Numbered from the stretch's first letter, positions 40,824 through 49,437 are shown. The stretch: 64,000 bases of DNA from Kytococcus schroeteri (GCF_042433515.1 NZ_JBHLVH010000013.1:62001-126000); one strand, 5' to 3'. Numbers and translations: made by a program. The notes: generated from the letters alone by a model not told the origin.

Positions 40824-41639
40824 TCAGTCGACGTCCTTGCGTGCGCGGCGGAGACCACCCAGCAGGAGTGCCACGGCGGCGTAGGCCGCGAGCGCCAACC
40901 CGCCGGCCCACGGCTCCAGCGGATCCCACACGCCGCCGGCATCGCTGCGCGTCAGCGCACCGGTGACCGGGCCCGGCAGGTAGCGCGCGACGTCACCCAC
41001 CCAGTCGAAGGCGAAGGCGAGTCCGGCGATCACGTTGTCGCCGATGAGGGTGGCCACAAAACCGATGATCACCGTCGCCAGCGTGCTGTTGGTGAGGAGT
41101 GCCAGCCCCAGGCCGAGCAGCGCCCAGAGGACGTGCGCCACCACGAAGGTGCCGAGTGTCACGGCGAGCTGGGCCGGCTCCGGGAAGGGCTCGAGGGCGT
41201 CGAAGACCCCCGTCAGCGCCGCGCCGAACCCGACGGCCACCACGAGGTGGGTGAGACCGGTCAGGAGCGCGACGACGATGGCGGCGACCACCTTTCCACC
41301 GAGCACCGACCAGCGGCGCGGGACGGCGGTGAAGGTGGCGGTCCACGTCTTGTGGGCGGTCTCGTTGCCGGCCACCAGAGCGCCGCCGGTGAAGGCCAGC
41401 AGGTAGCCGAACATCAGAGGGGAGCGGTAGACGCTCTCGATCATGGTGCGCGGGTCGTCGAGACCCGGGATCTGCCCGGAGTTGCGCGCCTCCTCCAGAG
41501 CAGGATCGCTCAGGAGGGAGTCGTACTGCCAGGCGTTCAGCGCCACGATCCCGGCGGCGACGACCGCCAGGATCAGGCACAGGACCCACCACCACTTCAG
41601 GGTGAAGACCTTGCGGAGCTCGGAGTTGATGGTTCCCAT
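40824..41639 (-). CDS. ABC-2 type transporter permease
   Basis: This 271-residue membrane protein has six transmembrane helices and the ABC-2 start INSELRKVFTLKWWWVLCLILAVVAAGIVALNAW. The family feature ETAHKTWTATFTAVPRRWSVLGGKVVAA, in which the protein is tied to DNA-binding-protein-like exporters, is clear. ATG 41639 begins 1 nt after the ATPase stop (TGACATG). It exports an unidentified substrate together with the ATPase; in actinobacteria such pairs often act on peptides or antibiotics. Confidence 0.88.
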   Translation of the reverse strand: MGTINSELRKVFTLKWWWVLCLILAVVAAGIVALNAWQYDSLLSDPALEEARNSGQIPGLDDPRTMIESVYRSPLMFGYLLAFTGGALVAGNETAHKTWTATFTAVPRRWSVLGGKVVAAIVVALLTGLTHLVVAVGFGAALTGVFDALEPFPEPAQLAVTLGTFVVAHVLWALLGLGLALLTNSTLATVIIGFVATLIGDNVIAGLAFAFDWVGDVARYLPGPVTGALTRSDAGGVWDPLEPWAGGLALAAYAAVALLLGGLRRARKDVD

Positions 41640-41640
41640 G

Positions 41641-42618
41641 TCAGACCTCCGTGTTCCGGTTGCCGTGCTGGTCGGTGAGCTTCACGAACATGTCCTCCAG
41701 GCTGCTGCTGGCGGCGGACAGTCCGTGGATGGGCTGGCCCGCGGCGAGCGCGGTGTCACCGATGAGGACGGCGTCGCCCGACTCCACGTCCAGGGTGGTG
41801 GGGCCGGTGACGGTCGCACGCACGCCCCGCTCGGCCAGCACCCGGGCGAGCGCCTCGGCATCGCGGGTGACCACGTGGGTGCCGGAGTCGGTGTCCAGGC
41901 TCGCGAGGGACCCGGAGGTGACCATGCGCCCGTTGGCGATGATGACCACGTCGTCCACCGTCTGCTGCACCTCGCTGAGCATGTGCGAGCTGATGAGCAC
42001 CGTCTTGCCCTGCTCGTGGGCCATGTGACGCAGGAAGTCGCGGAGCCAGCGGATGCCCTGCGGGTCCAGGCCGTTGGCCGGCTCGTCCATGACGAGCACC
42101 TTGGGGTCTCCCAGCAGGGTGACGCCGAGGCCAAGGCGCTGACGCATGCCCATGGAGTAGCCGCCCACCTTCTTGCGGCTGGCCGCCGGGATGCCGACGA
42201 GCTCGATGATCTCGTCCACCCGGGAGTCCGGGATGCCGTGGGTGGCGGCGATGGTGCGCAGGTGGTTGCGGCCGGAACGGGCGGGGTGGAAACCGGTGGC
42301 CTCGAGGGCGGCACCCACCGTGTGCAGCGGGCGCGCCAGGTCCTTGTAGTCGTGGCCGTCGATGGTCGCGGTGCCCGAGGTCTTGCTGATCAGGCCGAGC
42401 AGCATGCGCAGGGTGGTCGTCTTGCCGGCGCCGTTGGGGCCGAGGAAGCCGGTGATGCGGCCGGGCTCGACGGTGAAGCTCAGGTCGTCCACGGCCTTGA
42501 AGCTGCCGTAGTGCTTGGAGAGGTTGCGGACCTCCACGCGGGCGCCGCGGGCGTCGCCGGCGGCACCGCGGCCCGTGGGCTGCGGCGTGGGGCCGTCCGT
42601 CTGCAGGGCAGTGCTCAT
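41641..42618 (-). CDS. ABC transporter ATP-binding protein
   Basis: This 325-residue ATPase has Walker A FLGPNGAGKTTTLRML, the signature YSMGMRQRLGLGVTLL, Walker B KVLVMDEPANGLDPQGI and the H-loop ISSHMLSEV. It matches the BcrA/DrrA-type exporters, including the TGFHPARSGRNHLR region. A Pro/Ala-rich 27-residue tail precedes the domain. ATG 42618 has a strong AGGAGGTG site. It heads a two-gene operon with the permease. The 263 nt to the next gene contain palindrome copy A. Confidence 0.92.
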   Translation of the reverse strand: MSTALQTDGPTPQPTGRGAAGDARGARVEVRNLSKHYGSFKAVDDLSFTVEPGRITGFLGPNGAGKTTTLRMLLGLISKTSGTATIDGHDYKDLARPLHTVGAALEATGFHPARSGRNHLRTIAATHGIPDSRVDEIIELVGIPAASRKKVGGYSMGMRQRLGLGVTLLGDPKVLVMDEPANGLDPQGIRWLRDFLRHMAHEQGKTVLISSHMLSEVQQTVDDVVIIANGRMVTSGSLASLDTDSGTHVVTRDAEALARVLAERGVRATVTGPTTLDVESGDAVLIGDTALAAGQPIHGLSAASSSLEDMFVKLTDQHGNRNTEV

Positions 42619-42762
42619 GTCACCTCCTGGTGGGTGGGGCCCGGTCCGTCCGGGCCGTTGGATCGTTGGGTGGACCCATTCCATCACCGCCCTGGGGTGG
42701 AGGCGGGTGAACCGCAGGACGGCATCGCGTGACATCCGTCATCCCGGAGAGGGAGACCCGCC

Positions 42763-42847
42763 CCCCCTCCCCTCGTTGAGTCGTCGTTCGTCGGGGTGGA
42801 ATCTCCGCTGGGACCCCGACGAACGACGACTCAACGAGGGGAGGGGG
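42763..42847. repeat. palindromic repeat copy A (35-bp arms)
   Basis: A perfect inverted repeat has 35-nt arms (42763-42797 and 42813-42847) around a 15-nt loop (42798-42812). The arm core CTCGTTGAGTCGTCGTTCG is nearly the same as in copy B, which lies on the other side of the DUF559 gene. The two copies differ at one arm base, and the difference is compensated in the opposite arm, so the base pair is kept. It lies 34 nt after the end of the DUF559 gene. Confidence 0.92.
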
Positions 42848-42881
42848 CCGCGACGAGAGGGACGGGGCGGCTGGGGAGGTG

Positions 42882-43790
42882 TCAACCGCGGGCGGTGCGG
42901 AGCCTGCGTCGCAGGTCGGCCAGCCAGAGGTGGTGCTGCCCGGCCCAGAGGTCGCGTCGGGTGAGCGTGACGACCTGGAAGCCCAGGTCCCGGAGCATCT
43001 CCGTGCGGCGGAGGGTGGCCTGTCGGGCTTCGGGGTCCTCGTAGTGGGTCTCACCGTCGTACTCCACGATGACGCGCTCCTCCTCCCAGAGCATGTCCAC
43101 CTCCGCCACGACCTCGCCCCACTGGCCGGCCACGGCTGCGTTGAGGGCCGGCTCGGGCAACCCCTCCTGCACGACGAGGACCCGGGCGTGGGACTCCGCG
43201 GGGGATCGGGAACCGGTCCGGATGAGCCCCAGGGCGGTGCGGGCCAGCCGGATCCCGGGGGAGCGTCGGCGGCGCGCGACCGCCTCCTCCAGCCGTTCCA
43301 CGGCACGTCCTGTCCACCGGTTCACGAGGTGGTCCCCGGCCACGACGAGGGCGGTGAGGCCCCAGTGCCCGGGTGCGGCCAGGTCGAGCCAGGTGTCCTC
43401 GGGGCCCACGGTCAGCACCCCGTCGACGACCTGGGCCCGTCGGCGTTCGAGGCGGGCGTGGGCGATGACCCCCGGTCGCCTCACCCGGAATCCGTCGGCG
43501 CGCCGGACGTGCACGGCGTGTTCGGCCGTGGCCGGCCGCGGCATCGGAAAGCCGTGCAGGACCGCCGCGGAGTCACAGCTGATGGCGGTCCCGTGGGGGA
43601 GCCCCGTGGCGACGGCCGCGATGCGGGCCAGGGCCGTGGTGGCCTCCCGGCGGGAGCGGACTCCCCGCATCGGCACGTGCCACGCCGGGTTGCGCAGGAC
43701 GTCTGGCGTGAGTCCTTGCTGCAGCGCTTCTGCGCAGGTGAAGTGGTCGGGGGTGGTGGCTGGGAGCCGAGGCTGCGCGTCTCGAGGCAT
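42882..43790 (-). CDS. AbiEi-like / DUF559 (Vsr-type) endonuclease-fold protein
   Basis: This 302-residue protein has an N-terminal AbiEi-antitoxin-like region (FTCAEALQQGLTPDVLRNPAW, then the HxxxAxxxHG-type block CDSAAVLHGFPMPRP) and a C-terminal DUF559/Vsr-like PD-(D/E)xK nuclease domain: ESHARVLVVQEGL, then AEVDMLWEEERVIVEYDGETHY, with the probable catalytic acids in EVDMLW and VEYDG. Members of this family are single-gene, widespread in actinobacteria and of unknown function. ATG 43790 was chosen as the start that precedes the recognisable domain; the ribosome site is weak, and a longer start would run into palindrome copy B. It is bracketed by palindromes A and B. Confidence 0.75.
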   Translation of the reverse strand: MPRDAQPRLPATTPDHFTCAEALQQGLTPDVLRNPAWHVPMRGVRSRREATTALARIAAVATGLPHGTAISCDSAAVLHGFPMPRPATAEHAVHVRRADGFRVRRPGVIAHARLERRRAQVVDGVLTVGPEDTWLDLAAPGHWGLTALVVAGDHLVNRWTGRAVERLEEAVARRRRSPGIRLARTALGLIRTGSRSPAESHARVLVVQEGLPEPALNAAVAGQWGEVVAEVDMLWEEERVIVEYDGETHYEDPEARQATLRRTEMLRDLGFQVVTLTRRDLWAGQHHLWLADLRRRLRTARG

Positions 43791-43883
43791 GTCCACAGGG
43801 TGAGCGGGACAGGTGGGCGTGGGCGGTCCCCGCTCGGTGGGATGTGGACGAGCCGTCGATGCAGGGCGTCCGTCCCCAGCCAC

Positions 43884-43958
43884 CCCCCTCGTTGAGTCGT
43901 CGTTTGTCGGGGTCACATTGGCTGTGGGACCCCGACAAACGACGACTCAACGAGGGGG
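43884..43958. repeat. palindromic repeat copy B (31-bp arms)
   Basis: A perfect inverted repeat has 31-nt arms (43884-43914 and 43928-43958) around a 13-nt loop. The arm core CTCGTTGAGTCGTCGTTTG differs from copy A by a C-to-T change matched by G-to-A in the other arm. It lies 94 nt upstream of the DUF559 start. Confidence 0.92.
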
Positions 43959-43989
43959 CCAGGGAGTGGGGAGGGGGCCAGGGAGTGGG
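43952..43989. repeat. 19-bp tandem duplication beside palindrome B
   Basis: The 19-mer GAGGGGGCCAGGGAGTGGG is present twice back to back (43952-43970 and 43971-43989). The first unit includes the last seven bases of the palindrome B right arm; a further degenerate G-rich tract follows. Confidence 0.85.
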
Positions 43990-44043
43990 GAAGGGGGAAG
44001 GGGTCGGCAGGTGCGGGGCAGACGGTGGGGCTCGCTCCCGGGG

Positions 44044-44083
44044 ACGTAGAAGGCCCGGTCCTGGTGGACCGGGCCTTCTACGT
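44044..44083 (-). terminator. tRNA-Arg terminator hairpin
   Basis: A perfect 18-bp stem (44044-44061 with 44066-44083; inner part GGCCCGGTCC/GGACCGGGCC) closes a 4-nt loop just downstream of the tRNA on the minus strand. Confidence 0.85.
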
Positions 44084-44086
44084 GTG

Positions 44087-44158
44087 CGCCCCCGGCAGGA
44101 TTCGAACCTGCGCACCCGCCTCCGGAGGGCGGTGCTCTATCCCCTGAGCTACGGGGGC
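44087..44158 (-). tRNA. tRNA-Arg (anticodon CCG)
   Basis: A 72-nt cloverleaf on the minus strand starts GCCCCCG and has anticodon stem-loop CCGCC-CTCCGGA-GGCGG, T arm GCAGG-TTCGAAT-CCTGC and a closing CGGGGGC. CCA is not encoded. It reads CGG and lies divergently beside argS, with 108 nt between them. Confidence 0.95.
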
Positions 44159-44266
44159 ACGTGGTCTGCCTGTCGGGCGGACAACGAGGTACGACCTCGC
44201 GCTTTCGCGCCGTCCAGCCATGGACCGAGGGGATACCTTACCAGCGCTGTCGATAGGGTGCGCCCC

Positions 44267-45910
44267 ATGACGCCCGAACAGCTCGCACAGGCCATCACCA
44301 CGGCGCTCCAGGCCGCCGTCGACGCCGGGGAGATCTCCGTCGAGGTCCCCGCCGAGGTCCGCGTGGAGCGACCCAAGGACCGCAACCACGGCGACTGGGC
44401 GAGCAACCTGGCCCTGCAGCTGGCCAAGAAGGCCGGCATGAACCCGCGCCAGGTGGCCGAGCTCGTGGCCGCGCGCCTGCGGGAGGCCGAAGGTGTGGCC
44501 GCCGTCGACATCGCCGGCCCGGGCTTCCTCAACATCACCCTCGATGCCGCGAGCGCCGGCGAGCTGGCCCGCACCATCGTGGAGGGGGCCGAGGCCTACG
44601 GTGACAACGAGGCGCTCGTCGGCCACACGATCAACCTCGAGTTCATCTCGGCCAACCCGACCGGCCACCTGCACATCGGCCACACGCGCTGGGCCGCGCT
44701 GGGTGACTCGATGCGGCGCCTGCTCGCCGCCTCCGGTGCCGACGTGACGGCCGAGTACTACATCAACGACGCCGGCACGCAGATGGACAAGTTCGGCGAG
44801 TCCGTGCTGGCCGCGGCGCTGGGGGAGCCCACCCCCGAGGGGGGCTACCCGGGCGAGTACGTGCAGGAGCTGGGGCAGAAGGTGCTCGAGCAGCGCCCCG
44901 ACCTGGGCGACCTGCCGCGCGCCGAGGGCGTGGCCACCGCCCGGGAGCTGGGTTACCCGCTGATGCTCGGCCTGATCCAGGACACCCTGGAGCGCTTCGG
45001 GGTGCACTTCGACGTCTGGTTCAGCGAGCAGAGCCTCCACGACGAGGGCGCCGTGGACAAGGCCATCGCCCGCCTGCGCGAGCAGGGACACGTCTACGAC
45101 GCGGACGACGCCGTGTGGCTGCGCACCACGGACTTCGGCGACGACAAGGACCGCGTGCTCATCCGCAGCAACGGCGAGCACACCTACTTCGCCAGCGACG
45201 CCGCGTACTACCTCTCCAAGAAGGACCGCGGCTTCACCGAGAAGATCTACCTGCTGGGCGCCGACCACCACGGCTACGTGAACCGCCTCAAGGCCATCAG
45301 CTCGGCCGCCGGCGACGACGCGGACAAGAACATCGAAATCCGCATCGGCCAGCTCATCTCCATCAACGGCGCCCGCCTGAGCAAGCGCGCCGGAAACGTG
45401 GTGGACCTGGACGACATGCTCGACTGGATCGGTGCCGACGCCATCCGCTACTCGCTGGCGCGCTACCCCGCGGAGACCCCGCTGAGCCTGGACGGCGAGG
45501 AGCTGCGCAAGCAGAGCAACGACAACCCGGTCTTCTACGTGCAGTACGCCCACGCGCGCACCGCCAACGTGGCGCGCCTCGCCCAGGCCGATGGGGTGGA
45601 CCGCGCCGACGGCTTCGACCCGGCCCTGCTCGACCACGAGACCGAGGCCACCCTGCTGGCGGCCCTCGGCGACTTCCCGCGGGTGGTGGCCCAGGCCGCC
45701 GAGCTGCGCGAGCCGCACCGGGTGGCGCGCTACCTGGAGGACCTGGCCGGCGCGTTCCACAAGTGGTACGACGCCTGCCGCGTGCGCCCCCGTGACGGCG
45801 AGGAGGTCACCGACCTCCACCGCAGCCGCCTGTGGCTCAACGACGCCACCGGTGTGGTGCTGCGCCGTGGTCTGGACCTGCTGGGGGTCTCGGCGCCCGA
45901 GCGCATGTGA
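44267..45910 (+). CDS. argS: arginyl-tRNA synthetase
   Basis: This 547-residue class I synthetase charges tRNA-Arg. It has the Add-1 N-terminal domain (about residues 1-110), the HIGH motif in NPTGHLHIGHTRWAALGD (residues 136-139), the KMSKS-loop equivalent ARLSKRAGN, and the DALR anticodon-binding domain at the C-terminus (PVFYVQYAHARTANVARLA onwards). ATG 44267 has no strong ribosome site; TACCTTACCAGC upstream may contain the promoter. A tRNA-Arg gene lies next to it in the opposite direction. Confidence 0.95.
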   Translation: MTPEQLAQAITTALQAAVDAGEISVEVPAEVRVERPKDRNHGDWASNLALQLAKKAGMNPRQVAELVAARLREAEGVAAVDIAGPGFLNITLDAASAGELARTIVEGAEAYGDNEALVGHTINLEFISANPTGHLHIGHTRWAALGDSMRRLLAASGADVTAEYYINDAGTQMDKFGESVLAAALGEPTPEGGYPGEYVQELGQKVLEQRPDLGDLPRAEGVATARELGYPLMLGLIQDTLERFGVHFDVWFSEQSLHDEGAVDKAIARLREQGHVYDADDAVWLRTTDFGDDKDRVLIRSNGEHTYFASDAAYYLSKKDRGFTEKIYLLGADHHGYVNRLKAISSAAGDDADKNIEIRIGQLISINGARLSKRAGNVVDLDDMLDWIGADAIRYSLARYPAETPLSLDGEELRKQSNDNPVFYVQYAHARTANVARLAQADGVDRADGFDPALLDHETEATLLAALGDFPRVVAQAAELREPHRVARYLEDLAGAFHKWYDACRVRPRDGEEVTDLHRSRLWLNDATGVVLRRGLDLLGVSAPERM

Positions 45911-45925
45911 GGACGGCGTCCCGGT

Positions 45926-45964
45926 GACGGGGGGCGGTGCGGGGACACCCGCACCGCCCCCGTC
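45926..45964 (+). terminator. argS terminator hairpin
   Basis: The stem is 17 bp with a single bulged G (45926-45943 with 45948-45964) and a 4-nt loop, 15 nt after the argS stop. It begins the 338-nt argS-rho gap, which also holds a possible -10 (TACTGT, 45996-46001) and the rho leader. Confidence 0.8.
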
Positions 45965-46097
45965 GGCGTGTGGCGCAGGTCGCCGGGCCGGGTGGTACTG
46001 TGACGGCGTCGGCGGGAACCTCGTTCCACCCGGCATCTCAAGGCCTGAGGGTCGTCCCCCCGTCTCCGACACAGTCGTCGTCTGAGACGTGGACGTG

Positions 46098-46256
46098 ATG
46101 ACGGACCCGGTGCACACCACCTCGCCACGTACGGCGAACCCTGCAGGCCGGCAACCGAGCACGACGGGGCGCCCCCATGTGGCGTGCCCGGTGCCGTGCC
46201 GACATCCATCACCGCTGCGCCCCGTCGGCGCAGGTTGGAAGGACTTGCATGACTGA
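46098..46256 (+). other. possible upstream ORF in the rho leader overlapping the rho start
   Basis: An ATG at 46098 opens a 52-codon frame that runs through the rho ribosome-binding site and stops at TGA 46254-46256, 5-8 nt inside the rho coding region. It lacks a good ribosome-binding site and its amino acids show no family. If translated, it could couple or block rho initiation. rho leaders are known to be regulatory in other bacteria. Evidence is only the open frame and the overlap. Confidence 0.3.
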
Positions 46257-48105
46257 CCAGACCCAGCCGGCCGAGAGCCCGAAGCGTTCCACGGCCCTGA
46301 GCGCCCTCCGCCTGGCAGAGCTCCAGGAACTGGCCGCCAGCATGGGCATCGACACCACGAAGAAGCGCAAGGGGGACCTCGTCGCAGAGATCCGCCAGGC
46401 GCGCGTGGACGCCGGTTCGGCCCGTGGCGTGGAGCCCGTGGCCGCACAGCCGGCCGCGCAGGAGGCGCCGGTCGCCTCGCGCGAGGAGCAGGCCGAGGCG
46501 CCTGCGGCTGCCGAGGAGACGGACCGCCGCGAGGGCGGGGAGTCCCAGCAGGGCGGCCAGGAGGAGGGCTCCTCCCGCACCCGCCGGGGCCGCCGGGGCG
46601 GCCGGTCGCGTGGGGAGGCCGGGGGCGACGACGCCCGCGACCAGGGCGCCCGTGACCGTGACGACCAGCGCCGCGGGGACCGTGGCGAGCGTGACGACCG
46701 CGGTGAGCAGGGGCGCGACGAGCGCGAGGAGCGCCGTGGCGAGGGCGACGACGACCGCCAGCACGGCCCGACCGACGGTCGTGACGACGAGGAGCGCGGC
46801 GGCCGCCGCCGCAACCGTCGCAACCGCCGCAACCGTGGCCGCAACCGCGACGACGAGCAGGGCCGCGACAACGGCGGGCGCGACCAGCAGCGCGGCGGCC
46901 AGCATGACGACGCCGACCTGGTGCCGATCGCGGGCATCCTGGACGTCTTCGACTCGTACGGCTTCGTGCGCACGACCGGTTACCTGCCGGGCCCGAGCGA
47001 CATCTACGTGCCGCAGCAGATGATCAAGCGCCACGGTCTGCGCAAGGGTGACGCCGTGGTGGGCCGCATCAAGCCGCGCCACGACCTCGACGACGACATG
47101 TCGATGCCGGCGCCGCAGCAGGGCCGCCGCAACCAGAAGGCGAACAAGAACAAGTTCAACGCCCTGGTGAAGGTCGACCAGGTGAACGGCATGTCCCCCG
47201 AGGACGCCAAGCGCCGCGTCGAGTTCGGCAAGCTCACCCCGCTCTACCCGCAGCAGCGGATGCGCCTGGAGGCCGGGCAGAAGAACTACACCAACCGGGT
47301 CATCGACCTGGTGGCGCCGATCGGCAAGGGCCAGCGCGGCCTCATCGTGGCACCGCCGAAGGCCGGAAAGACCATGATCCTGCAGTCGATCGCCAACGCG
47401 ATCACGCAGAACAACCCCGAGGTGCACCTCATGATCGTCCTGGTGGACGAGCGCCCCGAGGAGGTCACCGACATGCAGCGCACGGTCAAGGGTGAGGTCA
47501 TCGCCTCCACCTTCGACCGCCCGGCCGACGACCACACCACCGTGGCCGAGCTGGCCATCGAGCGCGCCAAGCGCCTCGTGGAGATGGGCCAGGACGTCGT
47601 GGTGCTGCTGGACTCCATCACCCGTCTGGGCCGCGCCTACAACATCGCGGCGCCGGCCTCCGGCCGCATCCTGTCCGGTGGTGTGGACTCCAGCGCGCTG
47701 TACCCGCCGAAGCGCTTCTTCGGTGCCGCTCGCAACATCGAGAACGGTGGCTCGCTCACCATCCTCGCCACCGCCCTGGTGGAGACCGGCTCCAAGATGG
47801 ACGAGGTGATCTTCGAGGAGTTCAAGGGCACGGGAAACATGGAGCTGCGCCTCTCGCGCCAGCTGGCCGACCGTCGCGTCTTCCCGGCCGTCGACGTCAA
47901 CGCCTCGGGCACCCGCAAGGAGGAGATCCTCCTCAACGCCGAGGAGCTCAAGGTGGTCTGGAAGCTGCGCCGCGTGCTCGCCGCGCTGGACACCCAGGCC
48001 GCGATGGAGCTGCTCCTGGACCGCATGAAGAAGACCACCGGCAACGGCGAGTTCCTCATGCAGGTGCAGCAGACCTCCTCGATCAAGCTCGACGACGAGG
48101 ACTGA
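46249..48105 (+). CDS. rho: transcription termination factor Rho (actinobacterial long form)
   Basis: This 618-residue RNA-dependent ATPase ends transcription. It has an N-terminal Rho-N region (STALSALRLAELQELAASMGI), then a disordered insertion rich in Arg, Asp, Gly and Asn (about residues 60-225) with many RNRRNRGRN-type runs, then the RNA-binding cold-shock-like domain (GILDVFDSYGFVRTTGYLPG) and the ATPase domain with Walker A VAPPKAGKT (ending about residue 373), Walker B VVVLLDS and the Q-loop region. The insertion is typical of high-GC actinobacterial Rho and strengthens RNA binding. ATG 46249 has GGAAGGA upstream. No lysA, hom or thrC lies between argS and rho. Confidence 0.96.
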   Translation: MTDQTQPAESPKRSTALSALRLAELQELAASMGIDTTKKRKGDLVAEIRQARVDAGSARGVEPVAAQPAAQEAPVASREEQAEAPAAAEETDRREGGESQQGGQEEGSSRTRRGRRGGRSRGEAGGDDARDQGARDRDDQRRGDRGERDDRGEQGRDEREERRGEGDDDRQHGPTDGRDDEERGGRRRNRRNRRNRGRNRDDEQGRDNGGRDQQRGGQHDDADLVPIAGILDVFDSYGFVRTTGYLPGPSDIYVPQQMIKRHGLRKGDAVVGRIKPRHDLDDDMSMPAPQQGRRNQKANKNKFNALVKVDQVNGMSPEDAKRRVEFGKLTPLYPQQRMRLEAGQKNYTNRVIDLVAPIGKGQRGLIVAPPKAGKTMILQSIANAITQNNPEVHLMIVLVDERPEEVTDMQRTVKGEVIASTFDRPADDHTTVAELAIERAKRLVEMGQDVVVLLDSITRLGRAYNIAAPASGRILSGGVDSSALYPPKRFFGAARNIENGGSLTILATALVETGSKMDEVIFEEFKGTGNMELRLSRQLADRRVFPAVDVNASGTRKEEILLNAEELKVVWKLRRVLAALDTQAAMELLLDRMKKTTGNGEFLMQVQQTSSIKLDDED

Positions 48106-48125
48106 GCGCCCGGCGCACGCAGTGC

Positions 48126-48163
48126 AGAGAGCCCCTCACCGGTGATCCGGTGAGGGGCTCTCT
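48126..48163. terminator. bidirectional terminator between rho and SPFH gene
   Basis: A perfect 17-bp stem (AGAGAGCCCCTCACCGG, 48126-48142, with 48147-48163) closes a TGAT loop between two convergent genes. Confidence 0.85.
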
Positions 48164-48178
48164 GGTGTGGGGGAGGCG

Positions 48179-49405
48179 TCAGCCGCGCGGGAACCCGTCG
48201 GTCGGGTCCTCCGGCTGCACCTCACCGCTGGGGACGTCGTCCCGCATCGGCGAGTTCTGCTGCGGCACCTGCTGCGTGGTGTCCAGGCCCGGGTTGCTCT
48301 GCACCGGCGAGCCGCCGGCCGGGGTGGAGCCCCCCAGGCCGCCCATGCCGGCCGCCGAACCGCGGCGCTGGCTGGTGGAGTCCGCGGCCTCGTCGGTGGC
48401 CCCCGCCGCCTCGGCGCGGGCCTTGCGCAGCGCCTCGGCCGGGTCCTCCAGGGTGGCCTCCTCGATGTCGAGGTGCATGGCCTCGCCCTTGACGTTCTCC
48501 TGCAGGTGGGCCGACGCGCCGTCCAGGGCGCCCTGGCCGCCCAGGATGCCGCCCACGCCCTTGAGGGCGTCGGTGATCTCGCTGGGGAAGAAGAACATCT
48601 TGTTGGCGTCGCCCTCGGCGATCTTGGGCAGCGCCTGCAGGTACTGGTAGGCGAAGACCTTGCTGTCCGGGTTGCCCCGGTGGATGGCGTCGAACACCTG
48701 CATCACGGCGCGGGACTCACCCTGCGCGCGCAGCACGGCGGCCTGCGCGTCACCCTCGGCGGTGAGGATGGCGGCCTGCTTCTCACCCTCGGCCGTGAGG
48801 ATCTGCGACTGCTTGACACCCTCGGCGTTGAGGATGGCCGCACGACGGTCGCGCTCGGCGCGCATCTGCTTCTCCATCGAGTCCTGCACGCTGGGCGGCG
48901 GGTCGATGGCCTTGAGCTCCACGCGGTTGACGCGGATGCCCCAGCGGCCGGTGGCCTCGTCGAGCACGCCGCGCAGGCGACCGTTGATCTGGTCGCGACT
49001 GGTCAGCGTCTGCTCGAGGTCGAGCGAACCGATGACGTTGCGCAACGTGGTGACGGTGAGCTGCTCGATACCCGAGATGTAGTTGGCGATCTCGTAGGTG
49101 GCGGCCTTGGGGTCGGTCACCTGGAAGTAGATGACCGTGTCGATGGAGACCACCAGGTTGTCGCTGGTGATCACCGGCTGCGGCGGGAAGCTCACGACCT
49201 GCTCACGCAGGTCGACCGTGGCGCGCGGCTTGTCGATGAACGGGATGAGCAGGTTGAGGCCGGCGTCCAGCGTCTTGCTGTAGCGGCCCAGGCGCTCGAC
49301 GATGACGGCGGTCGCCTGCGGCACGATCTTGATGGATCGCACCAGCACGACGACCACGAACAGCAGCAGCAGCACGAGTACCACTGCGGTGATGGCTTCG
49401 GGCAC
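48179..49405 (-). CDS. SPFH/Band 7 (stomatin-like) membrane protein
   Basis: This 408-residue protein has one N-terminal membrane helix (about 5-22, AVVLVLLLLFVVVVLVRS), the SPFH domain (about 25-190, with IVPQATAVIVERLGRYSKTL and DPPPSVQDSMEKQMRAERDRRA) and a coiled-coil with three repeated AEG units (ILNAEGVKQSQILTAEGEKQA). A Pro/Gly/Gln-rich tail ends it. Such proteins form membrane microdomains and may scaffold proteases. GTG 49405 follows GAGGAGGAG. It is downstream of the NfeD gene, its usual partner. Confidence 0.92.
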   Translation of the reverse strand: MPEAITAVVLVLLLLFVVVVLVRSIKIVPQATAVIVERLGRYSKTLDAGLNLLIPFIDKPRATVDLREQVVSFPPQPVITSDNLVVSIDTVIYFQVTDPKAATYEIANYISGIEQLTVTTLRNVIGSLDLEQTLTSRDQINGRLRGVLDEATGRWGIRVNRVELKAIDPPPSVQDSMEKQMRAERDRRAAILNAEGVKQSQILTAEGEKQAAILTAEGDAQAAVLRAQGESRAVMQVFDAIHRGNPDSKVFAYQYLQALPKIAEGDANKMFFFPSEITDALKGVGGILGGQGALDGASAHLQENVKGEAMHLDIEEATLEDPAEALRKARAEAAGATDEAADSTSQRRGSAAGMGGLGGSTPAGGSPVQSNPGLDTTQQVPQQNSPMRDDVPSGEVQPEDPTDGFPRG

Positions 49406-49437
49406 GTCTCCTCCTCGGGGACTGTGGGTCGGACGGG

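Noticed and set aside
42763..42847. Palindrome A as an ordinary terminator of the DUF559 gene
   Set aside because: Possible as a secondary role, but the same sequence occurs upstream of the gene with a compensated base change, so termination alone does not explain it.
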